Positions 9,626-18,384 of a stretch of 64,000 nt of DNA are shown here, piece after piece. The stretch's first letter is position 1. Every line of letters begins with the position of its first letter. The stretch covers positions 6,044,118-6,108,117 of the forward strand of contig NZ_JAIFZO010000002.1 of NCBI RefSeq assembly GCF_026341275.1, written 5' to 3'. Source of the DNA: Streptomyces ortus. Lineage in GTDB: Bacteria; Actinomycetota; Actinomycetes; Streptomycetales; Streptomycetaceae. The translations under genes and the position numbers were made by a program. The notes beneath the pieces were generated by a model. That model ran no database searches and was not told the origin of the DNA. It saw only the letters and a list, made by a program, of their open reading frames with translations.

Positions 9626-10823
9626 GGGTTCCTCCCCGCTGCGGAACCGGCCTGCTGAGCCGGCGATACCCGAGGAAACCCACCGCGACCGCGACAGCCC
9701 CGGCCGCGACCGGGACCCCGTACCCGGCCCGTGCCCCGGCTGCGTCGATCACCCAGCCGGACAGGGAGGAACCGAGCGCCACCCCGACCAGGAGCCCCGT
9801 GCTCACCCACGTCATGCCCTCGGTCAGTTTCGCGCGTGGTACGTGCAGTTCGACGAGAGCCATCGTCGTGATCATCGTCGGTGCGATGGACAGGCCCGCA
9901 ACGAACAGCGCCACAGCCAGGAACGGCAAGTTTCCGACCAGTAGCAGAGGGATCATACTCACGGCCGTGGCACAGATGCCCAGTACCCACCTGCGGGCGG
10001 GCGCCCCGGAGAAGCGCAGCAGCCCGAAGACGGCCCCGGCCAGGCAGGAGCCCGCCGCGTAGACGGACAGGACGAGGCTCGCGGCACCCTTGTGGCCCTC
10101 CTCGTCGGCGAAGGCCACGGTGACCACGTCGACCGCCCCGAAGATCGCACCGGTCGCCACGAAGGTGACCACCAGGACCTGCAGCCCGGCCGAGCGCAGC
10201 GCCGAGCCACCCGTGTGGTGCGCACCGGGATGCGCCGGGGGCTCGGTGGCGCGCTGGGACGTCAGCCAGAAGACACCGGCCGCCAGGAAGCAGGACGCGA
10301 GCAGCGGCCCGGCCTCCGGGAACAACGCGGTGGACAGCCCGATGGAGATGATCGGCCCGAAGATGAAGCAGATCTCGTCGACGACGGACTCGAAGGCGTA
10401 CGCCGTGTGGAGTTCGGGCCTGTCCCGGTAGATGAGCGCCCAGCGCGCCCTGGTCATCGCGCCGACGCTCGGTACGCAGCCGATGCCGGCCGAGCAGAGG
10501 AACAGCACCCAGTCCGGCCCGTCGAAGCGGGTGGTCAGCAGGAGCCCGGCGGACGCGGCGAGCGCGGACAGCGTGGCGGGCCGCAGCACCCGCCGCTGTC
10601 CGTACCGGTCCACCAGGCGGGAGATCTGGGGCCCGAGCACCGCCGCGGACAGCGCGATCGTCGCGGAGAGGGCGCCCGCGAGCCCGTACCGTCCGGTGAC
10701 CTGGGAGATCATCGTGACCACGCCGATGCCCATCATCGACAGCGGCATCCGGCCGAGGAGGCCCGCCAGGGTGAAACCCCTGGAGCCGGGAGCGGCGAAC
10801 AGGGCGCGGTAGGGGCTGAGCAC
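9585..10823 (-). CDS. MFS transporter
   Basis: A 412-residue major-facilitator protein with about 12 hydrophobic segments. The family-type loop RLVDRYGQRRVLR lies between TM2 and TM3 near residues 68-80. A short charged, His-rich tail ends in QHSERQERHLA. The GTG at 10823 is used, with GGAG upstream. It probably exports small molecules; no substrate signal is visible. It is co-directional and overlapping with the FAD oxidase, suggesting joint expression. The 41-base overlap is unusually long for an operon junction, and the oxidase start could be internal to the predicted MFS tail. Confidence 0.88.
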   Translation of the reverse strand: MLSPYRALFAAPGSRGFTLAGLLGRMPLSMMGIGVVTMISQVTGRYGLAGALSATIALSAAVLGPQISRLVDRYGQRRVLRPATLSALAASAGLLLTTRFDGPDWVLFLCSAGIGCVPSVGAMTRARWALIYRDRPELHTAYAFESVVDEICFIFGPIISIGLSTALFPEAGPLLASCFLAAGVFWLTSQRATEPPAHPGAHHTGGSALRSAGLQVLVVTFVATGAIFGAVDVVTVAFADEEGHKGAASLVLSVYAAGSCLAGAVFGLLRFSGAPARRWVLGICATAVSMIPLLLVGNLPFLAVALFVAGLSIAPTMITTMALVELHVPRAKLTEGMTWVSTGLLVGVALGSSLSGWVIDAAGARAGYGVPVAAGAVAVAVGFLGYRRLSRPVPQRGGTHVQHSERQERHLA

Positions 10824-10985
10824 GGGAGGTCTCCGCTGAGGGTCCGGTAAGGCGTGAATCCGACGGATACAGCTTACGAGTCAGCTGACCCCCGCCCCTA
10901 GGGGGATTCTCCGGGCGGAGTGGCCACCTGCCGTTCGGCCCACCGCCGATGCCCGGTTGTCGGAGGCGGATGGCAGGATCGAGGT

Positions 10986-12113
10986 ATGCGAGACGCGCTC
11001 GATGCCACTCCCTACGACGCCCTGCTCCTGCTCTCCTTCGGCGGCCCCGAGGGCCCCGACGAGGTGGTCCCGTTCCTGGAGAACGTGACCCGGGGCCGGG
11101 GCATCCCCAAGGAACGCCTCAAGGAAGTGGGGCAGCACTACTTCCTGTTCGGCGGGGTCAGTCCGATCAACGACCAGAACCGCGCCCTGCTGGACGCCCT
11201 GCGCAAGGACTTCGCGGAGCACGCCCTGGACCTGCCCGTCTACTGGGGCAACCGCAACTGGGGCCCGTACCTGACCGACACGCTGCGCGAGATGGTCGCC
11301 GACGGCCGCCGCCGCATCCTGGTGCTGGCAACGAGCGCGTACGCCTCGTACTCCGGCTGCCGGCAGTACCGCGAGGATCTGGCCGGGGCCCTGGCGACCC
11401 TGGCGGGGGAGGGTCTGGAGCTGCCGCGGATCGACAAGCTCCGCCACTACTTCAACCACCCGGGCTTCGTCGAGCCGATGGCCGAGGGCGTCCTGAAGTC
11501 CCTCGCCGAGCTTCCCGAGGAGGTCCGCGCGAGCGCGCACATCGCCTTCACGACGCACTCCATCCCGACCTCCGCGGCGAACACCTCGGGACCGGTGGAG
11601 GGCCACGGCGACGGCGGCGCGTACGTACGGCAGCACCTGGACGTCGCCCGGCTCGTCGCCGACGCGGTGCGCGAGCGGACCGGCACCGAGCACCCCTGGC
11701 AGCTCGTCTACCAGTCGCGCTCGGGAGCCCCGCACATCCCCTGGCTCGAACCGGACATCTGCGACCACCTGGAGGAGCTGCACACCGCCGGCGTCCCCGC
11801 GGTCGTCATGGCGCCGATCGGATTCGTCTCGGACCACATGGAGGTCCTGTACGACCTCGACACGGAGGCCACGGCCAAGGCCGCCGAACTGGGGCTGCCG
11901 GTGCGCCGCTCGGCCACCGTGGGCGCCGACCCGCGGTTCACCGCCGCGATCCGCGACCTCGTCGTGGAACGGGCCGCCACAGAGAACGGCAGAGACGTTT
12001 CGCCCTGCGCGCTCGGCGCCCTCGGCCCCAGCCACGACCTCTGCCCCGCGGGCTGCTGTCCGGCCCGCGTCCCCAAGCCCGCCGCCGCGGGCGCCGACAG
12101 CCCGTACGTATGA
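10986..12113 (+). CDS. hemH: ferrochelatase (coproporphyrin III type)
   Basis: A 375-residue class I ferrochelatase that inserts iron into a porphyrin. In actinobacteria the substrate is coproporphyrin III (CpfC). Signatures include YDALLLLSFGGPEGPDEV at the N-terminus, the PVYWGNRNWGPYL stretch, TTHSIP with the catalytic histidine near residue 188, and the QSRSGAPHIPWLEPD loop. Four C-terminal cysteines (SPCALG, DLCPAGCC) fit the [2Fe-2S] ligand set of actinobacterial enzymes. The start at 10986 has a GAGG site. The inositol monophosphatase gene follows directly and may be translationally coupled. Confidence 0.93.
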   Translation: MRDALDATPYDALLLLSFGGPEGPDEVVPFLENVTRGRGIPKERLKEVGQHYFLFGGVSPINDQNRALLDALRKDFAEHALDLPVYWGNRNWGPYLTDTLREMVADGRRRILVLATSAYASYSGCRQYREDLAGALATLAGEGLELPRIDKLRHYFNHPGFVEPMAEGVLKSLAELPEEVRASAHIAFTTHSIPTSAANTSGPVEGHGDGGAYVRQHLDVARLVADAVRERTGTEHPWQLVYQSRSGAPHIPWLEPDICDHLEELHTAGVPAVVMAPIGFVSDHMEVLYDLDTEATAKAAELGLPVRRSATVGADPRFTAAIRDLVVERAATENGRDVSPCALGALGPSHDLCPAGCCPARVPKPAAAGADSPYV

Positions 12114-12121
12114 GGAGCCCC

Positions 12122-12934
12122 GTGACCGCCACAGCGAACGACGAGCTGAAGGCCGAACTGCTGGAGATCGCGCTCGACGCGGCCCACCGCGCGGGCGCCT
12201 TCCTGCGGGACGGCCGCCCCGAGGACCTCGGCGTGGCGGCGACCAAGTCCAGCGCCGTCGACGTCGTCACCGAGATGGACATCGCCTCCGAGAAGCTGAT
12301 CACCGGTCTGCTCGCGGAGGCCCGGCCGGACGACGGCGTACTGGGGGAGGAGGGCGCCGACATCAAGGGCAGCAGCGGCGTCCAGTGGGTGATCGACCCG
12401 ATCGACGGGACGGTCAACTATCTGTACGGGCTGCCCAGTTGGGCCGTGTCCATCGCGGCCCGCAAGGACGGCGAGACGCTCGTGGGGGTCGTGCACGCCC
12501 CGATGCGCGCGGAGACCTACCGGGCCGTCCTGGGCGGCGGCGCCTTCGTCGGCGACCGCCCCGCGCGCGTGCGGCCCGCTCCCGACCTCGGGCTGGCCCT
12601 CGTCGGCACCGGCTTCGGCTATCTCGCCGACCGCAGGACCCGGCAGGCCGAGGTGGTCGGCCGGCTGATCGCCCAGGTCCGCGACATCCGCCGCGGCGGT
12701 TCGGCGGCGATCGACCTGTGCGACGTGGCGACGGGCCGCCTGGACGCGTACTACGAGAGGGGACTCAACCCCTGGGACTACGCGGCGGGCGATCTGATCG
12801 CCCGGGAGGCGGGCGCGCTGACCGGCGGACGCCCCGGAGAGCCCCTGTCGCCCGAGCTGACCGTCGCGGCCCCGCCCGGCCTCTTCGAGACCCTCCAGTC
12901 CCGGCTCGACGAACTGGGCGCCTGGCACGACTGA
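12122..12934 (+). CDS. inositol monophosphatase family protein
   Basis: A 270-residue Mg2+-dependent phosphomonoesterase. It shows GEEG near residue 78, DPIDGTVNYLYG near residues 92-103 (metal and phosphate site) and NPWDYAAGDLI near residue 218 (third metal ligand). GTG 12122 is preferred because GAGGAG lies five bases upstream; an in-frame ATG at 12110 overlaps the hemH stop and cannot be ruled out. The substrate could be inositol-1-phosphate, fructose-1,6-bisphosphate or 3'-phosphoadenosine phosphate. A strong terminator follows at 12961-12998. Confidence 0.9.
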   Translation: MTATANDELKAELLEIALDAAHRAGAFLRDGRPEDLGVAATKSSAVDVVTEMDIASEKLITGLLAEARPDDGVLGEEGADIKGSSGVQWVIDPIDGTVNYLYGLPSWAVSIAARKDGETLVGVVHAPMRAETYRAVLGGGAFVGDRPARVRPAPDLGLALVGTGFGYLADRRTRQAEVVGRLIAQVRDIRRGGSAAIDLCDVATGRLDAYYERGLNPWDYAAGDLIAREAGALTGGRPGEPLSPELTVAAPPGLFETLQSRLDELGAWHD

Positions 12935-12960
12935 CACCCGATTCCGCGTGACGGACGACT

Positions 12961-12998
12961 GAGCGGGGCCCCGGGCTGGATCTGCCGGGGCCCCGCTC
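12961..12998. terminator. strong GC-rich terminator hairpin
   Basis: A perfect 14-bp stem (GAGCGGGGCCCCGG with its complement) and a 10-base loop. It lies just after the inositol monophosphatase stop and before the convergent small gene, so it probably serves both. Confidence 0.8.
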
Positions 12999-13013
12999 CT
13001 GTCACGAACTGGG

Positions 13014-13187
13014 TCAGACGTGTGACACGCCGACCTGCACACCGTGCTCCGCGGCAAGGCGGTGCAGGTCGTCGAGCTCCGCCTGCTCGACCTCCGCGAG
13101 GAAGTCGTCGCCGGTCTCGCGAGCCATCGTCAGGTCGGACTCGGTCGCCCTTATGCGCTGCAGAAGTCCTGCGGTGAATGCGTCCAT
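13014..13187 (-). CDS. small conserved hypothetical protein (57 aa)
   Basis: A 57-residue, mostly helical, acidic protein beginning MDAFTAGLLQRIRATESDL and ending EHGVQVGVSHV. The ATG at 13187 has an AGGGGG ribosome binding site 7 bases upstream. As I recall, short proteins of this kind sit next to cutRS in other Streptomyces, which supports it being real. No domain or function is recognised. It is antisense to cutR and reads into the shared terminator. Confidence 0.7.
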   Translation of the reverse strand: MDAFTAGLLQRIRATESDLTMARETGDDFLAEVEQAELDDLHRLAAEHGVQVGVSHV

Positions 13188-13615
13188 GCTGCGCCCCCTC
13201 GTCCTGGGTCGTGGGTCGGTGGTGGCACGGGGGTGTGCCGGTCGGAAGGGGCGATCACGTCTCCAGGGATGCCCGGCGCTGCCCAGCCGGGCGGCGTCAG
13301 TGCCGGACACCCACGCCCGCCCTGCGGAAGCGGACCATGACGTACCGCCGGGTGGTGCGGCACAAGCAGAGCGTGATCGCGGGGTGTAAAGCCGTCCTCC
13401 CCCTGCTCCCTTCGACGGAAACCTCAACCTCCCGAGAAAATCTGGCATTCCCCACCCTCCGAACCCGTCTTACAGCCGACTTATGGCCGAAAAGGGCAGG
13501 ATGGAGTCCCACCCTCCCCGCTCTCGGCTGCGTTCGAACGGGAGGACCCCATCGGACCCCGCCCGTGCGCGCCCAGAAATCGCCGCGCGGACGGACATCA
13601 GGAAGGACAAGCGAC
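13188..13615. other. 428-base region upstream of cutR
   Basis: Holds the divergent promoters of the 57-aa gene (minus) and cutR (plus). A run of AT-richer sequence occurs around 13432-13500 (AGAAAATCTGGCATTC and TTACAGCCGACTTATGG), a likely promoter area, but no exact -35/-10 pair is claimed. No gene was recognised. Confidence 0.4.
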
Positions 13616-14269
13616 GTGCGCGTACTCGTCGTCGAGGACGAGCAGCTGCTCGCCGATGCGGTGGCCACCGGACTGCGCCGGGAGGCCATGGCCGTCGACG
13701 TCGTGTACGACGGCGCGGCCGCCCTGGAGCGCATCGGCGTCAACGACTACGACGTGGTCGTCCTCGACCGTGACCTTCCGCTGGTGCACGGCGACGACGT
13801 CTGCCGGAAGATCGTCGAGCTCGGCATGCCGACCCGCGTGCTGATGCTCACGGCCTCCGGAGACGTCAGCGACCGGGTGGAGGGCCTGGAGATCGGCGCC
13901 GACGACTACCTCCCCAAGCCCTTCGCGTTCAGCGAGCTGACGGCACGCGTGCGTGCGCTCGGCCGGCGTACGAGCCTGCCGCTGCCGCCCGTCCTGGAGC
14001 GCGCCGGTATCAAGCTCGACCCGAACCGGCGCGAGGTCTTCCGCGACGGCAAGGAGGTCCAGCTCGCGCCCAAGGAGTTCGCCGTGCTGGAGGTCCTGCT
14101 GCGCAGCGAGGGCGCGGTCGTCTCCGCCGAGCAGCTCCTGGAGAAGGCCTGGGACGAGAACACCGACCCGTTCACCAACGTCGTGCGGGTCACGGTGATG
14201 ACCCTGCGCCGCAAGCTCGGCGAGCCGCCGGTCATCGTCACCGTGCCCGGCTCCGGCTACCGGATCTGA
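13616..14269 (+). CDS. cutR: response regulator CutR (OmpR family)
   Basis: A 217-residue response regulator, the length described for CutR. The receiver domain has the acidic pair in VEDEQ, the phospho-acceptor Asp51 in VVLDRDLP, and KPFAFSEL with the conserved lysine. The C-terminal winged-helix domain ends with VVRVTVMTLRRKLGEPPVIVTVPGSGYRI. The GTG start at 13616 follows GGAAGGA. It pairs with cutS 7 bases downstream. CutRS was first linked to copper-dependent phenotypes in S. lividans and more recently to cell-envelope and secretion-stress control. Confidence 0.93.
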   Translation: MRVLVVEDEQLLADAVATGLRREAMAVDVVYDGAAALERIGVNDYDVVVLDRDLPLVHGDDVCRKIVELGMPTRVLMLTASGDVSDRVEGLEIGADDYLPKPFAFSELTARVRALGRRTSLPLPPVLERAGIKLDPNRREVFRDGKEVQLAPKEFAVLEVLLRSEGAVVSAEQLLEKAWDENTDPFTNVVRVTVMTLRRKLGEPPVIVTVPGSGYRI

Positions 14270-14276
14270 CCCCCCG

Positions 14277-15518
14277 ATGACCACCACCCCCGCGCCTCCC
14301 AAAGCGCCCCCGAAGCCCACCTGGGACCCGAGGAAGCCGGAACCCCCGTTCCCCTGGCTGCGCCCGACCATCCGCATACGGCTCACGCTGCTGTACGGCG
14401 GGATGTTCCTGATCGCCGGGATCCTGCTGCTGTCGATCATCTACCTGCTGGCCGCCCAGGCCCTCCACGAGGGCAGCGGGGTCGACTTCCAGGTGACCGG
14501 CAGCAACCTCGAACTCACCAGTGCCACCTGCCCGCAGCTGAGCGGGGCGGGCAACAACCAAGAGCTGAACTCCATGCTCAAGGAGTGCACCGCCGTCCAG
14601 CGGCAGCACGCCCTGGACGGACTGCTCAGCCGCTCCCTGATGGCTCTCCTCGGTCTCGCCGTGATCGCCTTCGCCTTCGGGTACGCGATGGCCGGGCGGG
14701 TGCTCTCCCCGCTGGGCCGCATCACCCGCACCGCGCGCGCGGTGGCGGGCTCGGACCTGTCCCGGCGGATCGAGCTGGACGGCCCGGACGACGAGCTCAA
14801 GGAGCTGGCGGACACCTTCGACGACATGCTGGAGCGGCTGCAGCGGGCCTTCACGGCCCAGCAGCGGTTCGTCGGCAACGCCTCGCACGAGCTGCGGACG
14901 CCCCTGGCGATCAACCGCACGCTCCTGGAGGTGCACCTGTCCGATCCGGGCGCCCCCATGGAACTGCAGCAGCTGGGCAAGACGCTGCTGGCCACCAACG
15001 AGCGCAGCGAGCAGCTCGTCGAGGGGCTGCTGCTGCTCGCCCGCAGCGACAACCAGATCGTCGAGCGCAAGCCGGTCGACCTCGCCGAGGTCGCCTCGCA
15101 GGCCATAGACCAGGTACGCGGCGAGGCGGAGGCGAAGGGTGTGGAGGTCCGCGGGGAGCGGGCCGCCGCGGTCGTCCAGGGCAACGGCGTCCTCCTGGAG
15201 CGGATCGCCCTGAACCTCGTCCAGAACGCCGTGCGCTACAACGTGGCGGAGGACGGCTGGGTCGAGGTCGTCACGCGCGTACAGCACGGGCAGGCGGTCC
15301 TCACTGTGTCCAACACCGGACCCGTGGTCCCCGCGTACGAGGTCGACAATCTTTTCGAGCCGTTCCGGCGACTGCGCACCGAGCGGACGGGAAGTGACAA
15401 GGGTGTGGGTCTGGGGCTGTCGATCGCCAGGTCGGTGGCCCGCGCCCACGGCGGCCACATCTTCGCGGAACCACGCGAGGGGGGTGGCCTGGTGATGCGC
15501 GTCGCCCTACCTATCTGA
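14277..15518 (+). CDS. cutS: sensor histidine kinase CutS
   Basis: A 413-residue membrane kinase. A Pro-rich cytoplasmic N-terminus is followed by TM1 (about residues 38-63), an extracytoplasmic loop (about 64-118), TM2 (about 120-142), HAMP, the H-box NASHELRTP with phospho-His204, and the ATPase domain (NLVQNAVRYN, GVGLGLSIARS). The extracellular loop holds two cysteines, Cys85 and Cys104. They match the conserved pair proposed to sense the disulfide or redox state outside the cell. It is co-transcribed with cutR. Confidence 0.93.
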   Translation: MTTTPAPPKAPPKPTWDPRKPEPPFPWLRPTIRIRLTLLYGGMFLIAGILLLSIIYLLAAQALHEGSGVDFQVTGSNLELTSATCPQLSGAGNNQELNSMLKECTAVQRQHALDGLLSRSLMALLGLAVIAFAFGYAMAGRVLSPLGRITRTARAVAGSDLSRRIELDGPDDELKELADTFDDMLERLQRAFTAQQRFVGNASHELRTPLAINRTLLEVHLSDPGAPMELQQLGKTLLATNERSEQLVEGLLLLARSDNQIVERKPVDLAEVASQAIDQVRGEAEAKGVEVRGERAAAVVQGNGVLLERIALNLVQNAVRYNVAEDGWVEVVTRVQHGQAVLTVSNTGPVVPAYEVDNLFEPFRRLRTERTGSDKGVGLGLSIARSVARAHGGHIFAEPREGGGLVMRVALPI

Positions 15519-15909
15519 GACCATGTCGCCGACACGCGAGGGTGTTCGCTTTGCGCGGAATTTCCCGAGCGGAGTAAAGGCACGCTCGTGTGTGATCGAT
15601 CACAGGGCCTCTTTCCGGTCATCTACCCTCCGTGATCGACAAGGCTGTCGTAAAGCCGGGAAAATCCGGGTTTTCGGGGGTCGAGATCACGGGAAGTACA
15701 CGGTGAGACGCCTTTGAAGTGCGGCATTCGGACCGTGTACGGTCCGCTTCGCCATCCAAGCCGATCACTCCTCAGGAGTCCGGTTGGGTGTCGATTGAGT
15801 AACAGACCTTGATGTGAGGCAAAATCTCCGCCTCAGGTCGGGCACAAGTCCGGCCTCTCACGCGTTACCTGCGCTGAGACACCGCAGACACCCAGAGGGG
15901 GAGAGCGAC
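15519..15909. other. 391-base intergenic region with a short palindrome
   Basis: Lies between cutS and the DUF4193 gene. No gene recognised. An inverted repeat at 15730-15745 is listed separately. The region is less GC-rich than the flanks (for example around 15640-15680), as expected for promoter DNA. Confidence 0.4.
15730..15745. promoter_or_regulatory. possible operator palindrome upstream of DUF4193 gene
   Basis: GGACCGT and ACGGTCC flank a 2-base centre, a perfect 7-bp inverted repeat about 165 bases before the DUF4193 start. It could be a dimeric regulator site; the binding protein is unknown. Confidence 0.3.
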
Positions 15910-16206
15910 ATGGCAACGGATTACGACACCCCACGCAAGACCGACGACGACGTCGACTCGGACAGCCTTGAAGAACTCAAGGCTCGCCGGAACGACAAGT
16001 CGACTTCAGCGGTCGACGTGGACGAGTTCGAGGCGGCCGAAGGCCTGGAACTGCCCGGAGCGGACCTTTCGAACGAGGAATTGGCCGTCCGGGTCCTGCC
16101 GAAGCAGCAGGACGAGTTCACCTGCATGAGCTGCTTCCTGGTCCACCACCGCAGTCAGCTGGCCCGCGAGAAGAACGGTCAGCCGATCTGCCGCGACTGC
16201 GACTGA
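15910..16206 (+). CDS. DUF4193 family zinc-ribbon-like protein
   Basis: A 98-residue acidic protein conserved across actinobacteria. The N-terminal 70 residues are rich in Asp/Glu. The C-terminus has two CxxC pairs, FTCMSCFL near residue 75 and ICRDCD at the very end, which fit a zinc ribbon. The family often lies beside dut and DUF3093 genes, as here. Function is unknown; a nucleic-acid or RNA-polymerase-associated role would be only a guess. The start follows AGAGGGGGAGAG. Confidence 0.88.
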   Translation: MATDYDTPRKTDDDVDSDSLEELKARRNDKSTSAVDVDEFEAAEGLELPGADLSNEELAVRVLPKQQDEFTCMSCFLVHHRSQLAREKNGQPICRDCD

Positions 16207-16219
16207 GGCAGGGTCGGCC

Positions 16220-17116
16220 GTGACAGGCTCGACCCCGCCCTGGAAGCGCCGCTTCCGTGACCGGGGAGCGGCCGGTCCGTCCCAGGACGGCTTGCACGAC
16301 GACGAGCGGGGCCACCCGGCCTCGCTCGAAGCAGTGGACACGACAGGCGCCTCCGGCGCCCTGGAGGTGCTGATGACCAAGGCGCCTGTCACCAGACGCC
16401 GGGCGGCGGCCGTCGGCCACGGGGTCGCGGAAGGCGTCCGCAGAGGCGGCAGCCGGGCCAGAGCGGCCCTGGCGTACGTCACCGACCGCATCATCGAGAT
16501 CGCCCCGCGGATCCCCGTACGGGACCTCGCCGCACTCCGGAGGCAGTTTCCGGGCCTCGGGCCCGAACAGCTCGCGGACAAGCTCGTCGCGGGCGCGTGC
16601 AACGCCACGTCCACCGTGGGCGCGGGCGTCGGCGCCGCCGCGATGATGCCCGTGCCTCTGGCGATGCCCACGGAACTGGCCGCCGAGGTCACCGGCGTCG
16701 CCGCGATCGAACTGAAGCTGATCGCCGAGCTGTACGAGGTCTACGGCCTGCGACCGCCCGGCAACCTGAAAGAGCGCTCCACCACGTATCTGAACTCGTG
16801 GTCCGAGGAGCGCGGCATCGACGTGACCAAGCCGTCGACGCTCAATGCGGCCCTCGGGGGCCAGATGAAGCGCGAGCTGCGCCAGCAGATCATGAAGCGC
16901 ACGGTCCGCAACCTGCCGAACCTCATGCCCTTCATGGTGGGCGCGGCCGTCGGGGCGCTCATGAACCGCCGTGACACGAGAAAGCTCGCGGACCGGGTCC
17001 GCAAGGACCTCCGCAAGGTGCAGGTCCCCTGGGACGCCCTTCCGGCGCTGCCGCCCCTGGAGGAGCCGGCCGACCCGCTGAGCATGGGCGACCTCCGCGG
17101 AGAGCTGGGCCGCTGA
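16220..17116 (+). CDS. conserved hypothetical protein, weak EcsC-like hydrophobic core
   Basis: A 298-residue protein starting at GTG 16220, 13 bases after the DUF4193 stop. A basic N-terminus leads to a helical region. A hydrophobic Gly/Ala-rich core follows near residues 128-165 (VGAGVGAAAMMPVPLAMPTELAAEVTG written in shorter form: VGAGVGAAAMMPVPLAM). A second hydrophobic stretch lies near residue 233 (LMPFMVGAAVGALMN). This arrangement resembles EcsC-type membrane-associated proteins, but the resemblance is by eye. No function is assigned. It is probably co-transcribed with the DUF4193 gene. Confidence 0.7.
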   Translation: MTGSTPPWKRRFRDRGAAGPSQDGLHDDERGHPASLEAVDTTGASGALEVLMTKAPVTRRRAAAVGHGVAEGVRRGGSRARAALAYVTDRIIEIAPRIPVRDLAALRRQFPGLGPEQLADKLVAGACNATSTVGAGVGAAAMMPVPLAMPTELAAEVTGVAAIELKLIAELYEVYGLRPPGNLKERSTTYLNSWSEERGIDVTKPSTLNAALGGQMKRELRQQIMKRTVRNLPNLMPFMVGAAVGALMNRRDTRKLADRVRKDLRKVQVPWDALPALPPLEEPADPLSMGDLRGELGR

Positions 17117-17191
17117 TCCCGGAGGGACCACCGGCCGCCCCCGCCCCCGCCCTCCACCCGCCGGCAAAGTTCTGACCCCGTAAAGGAAAAG

Positions 17192-17217
17192 TTTCCGTAC
17201 GAATACACGTACGGAAA
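17192..17217. terminator. bidirectional terminator hairpin
   Basis: A perfect 10-bp inverted repeat (TTTCCGTACG, loop AATACA, then the complement) flanked by A-rich and T-containing sequence. It lies between the convergent genes ending at 17116 and 17280. The AT-rich stem stands out in this GC-rich genome. Confidence 0.7.
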
Positions 17218-17279
17218 GTTGTTCGGGTCTGGGTTCGAACGCGGGTCCTTGCCCCGGGTTCCGACCGGCCGCCGCCCGT

Positions 17280-17741
17280 CTAAGCGCTCGTGCGCGCGGC
17301 CTCCAGGGCCGCCGCCAGGCGCTCCGGGTCGCGGGTCGACAGATAGACGTAGGGAGTCGGGTCCGCCGGGTCGGTGATGTCCACGCGCAGAGCCGTGGGA
17401 ACGTACGCGCGCAGCAGCATGTGGGCGCGCGCGTCGGCCTTGAACGACCGCCAGGCGCGGGCCTCCTCCGGGTCGAGGACGTGCGCCTCGCCCAGCGCGG
17501 AGACCGGGATCCTGGCGTCCCCCGCGATCAGGGCGCCGCCCACCACACGGATCCGCGCGGAGCCGTACGAACTGGCGACCACCGCCGACACCGCCGTGCC
17601 GCCGACCAGGCCGCCCAGCAGGGGCAGCGTCCCGAAGGGGAGCAGGATCAGCGCCATCGACAGGCCCACCAGCAGGCAGACGAACCACCAGGATCGGGGC
17701 GCGGTCAGACGTTCTTCGTACGGTGAGGCGGAGGGCTGCAT
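17280..17741 (-). CDS. DUF3093 family membrane protein
   Basis: A 153-residue protein with two adjacent transmembrane segments near residues 17-58 (WWFVCLLVGLSMALILLP and LLGGLVGGTAVSAVVA), followed by a soluble domain that includes RIPVSALGEAHVLD and the C-terminal YVYLSTRDPERLAAALEAAR. This matches actinobacterial DUF3093, a PH-like family often found next to dut. It is transcribed divergently from the thioesterase gene. Function unknown. Confidence 0.87.
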   Translation of the reverse strand: MQPSASPYEERLTAPRSWWFVCLLVGLSMALILLPFGTLPLLGGLVGGTAVSAVVASSYGSARIRVVGGALIAGDARIPVSALGEAHVLDPEEARAWRSFKADARAHMLLRAYVPTALRVDITDPADPTPYVYLSTRDPERLAAALEAARTSA

Positions 17742-17799
17742 ACCGGCAAGCCTGCCACGGTGCGTGCGGGCCGCTGACGCGGAGGTAAGGTCTGCGCCT

Positions 17800-18384
17800 G
17801 TGAGTGGTACATCTTCGGCCCTGCGGCCCCCGGCCGACGCCGTGGCGCCGGTGCGCCATCCCGACGCGCCCGCCCCGGGCGAGCTCCTCGGCGCGCACTA
17901 CGACCGGTGCTTCGGCTGCGGTGGCGGACAGCCGCACGGACTGCACCTGGAGGCCCGCGCGGGCGACGGCGTGCGCATCACCGCCGAGTTCACCGTGCGG
18001 GGCGCGCACCAGGGGGCTCCCGGCCTCGCGCACGGCGGCGTCCTCGCGAGCGCGCTGGACGAGACCCTCGGCTCGCTGAACTGGCTGCTGCGCACCATCG
18101 CCGTGACCGGCCGCCTGGAGACCGACTTCGTACGGCCCGTGCCCGTGGGCACCGTGCTGTATCTGGAGGCCGAGGTCACGGCGGTCGCCGGACGCAAGAT
18201 CTACTCGTCCGCCACGGGCCGGATCGGCGGCCCCGAAGGGCCCGTCGCCGTCCGCGCGGACGCTCTCTTCATCGAGGTGAAGGTCGACCACTTCGTCGAC
18301 AACGGCCGGCCGGAGGACATCCGGGCGGCCATGGACGACCCCGACCAGGTCCGCCGTGCCCGTGCTTTCGAGGTGAACCCGTGA
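17800..18384 (+). CDS. PaaI-type hotdog thioesterase
   Basis: A 194-residue acyl-CoA thioesterase-like protein. The N-terminal DRCFGCGGGQPHGLHL motif is typical of this hotdog subgroup, followed by the fold signature GAPGLAHGGVLASALDETLG with HGG near residues 86-90. The GTG start at 17800 is preceded by GGAGGTAAGG. The stop overlaps the dut GTG by four bases, implying translational coupling. The acyl substrate is unknown. Confidence 0.87.
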   Translation: MSGTSSALRPPADAVAPVRHPDAPAPGELLGAHYDRCFGCGGGQPHGLHLEARAGDGVRITAEFTVRGAHQGAPGLAHGGVLASALDETLGSLNWLLRTIAVTGRLETDFVRPVPVGTVLYLEAEVTAVAGRKIYSSATGRIGGPEGPVAVRADALFIEVKVDHFVDNGRPEDIRAAMDDPDQVRRARAFEVNP

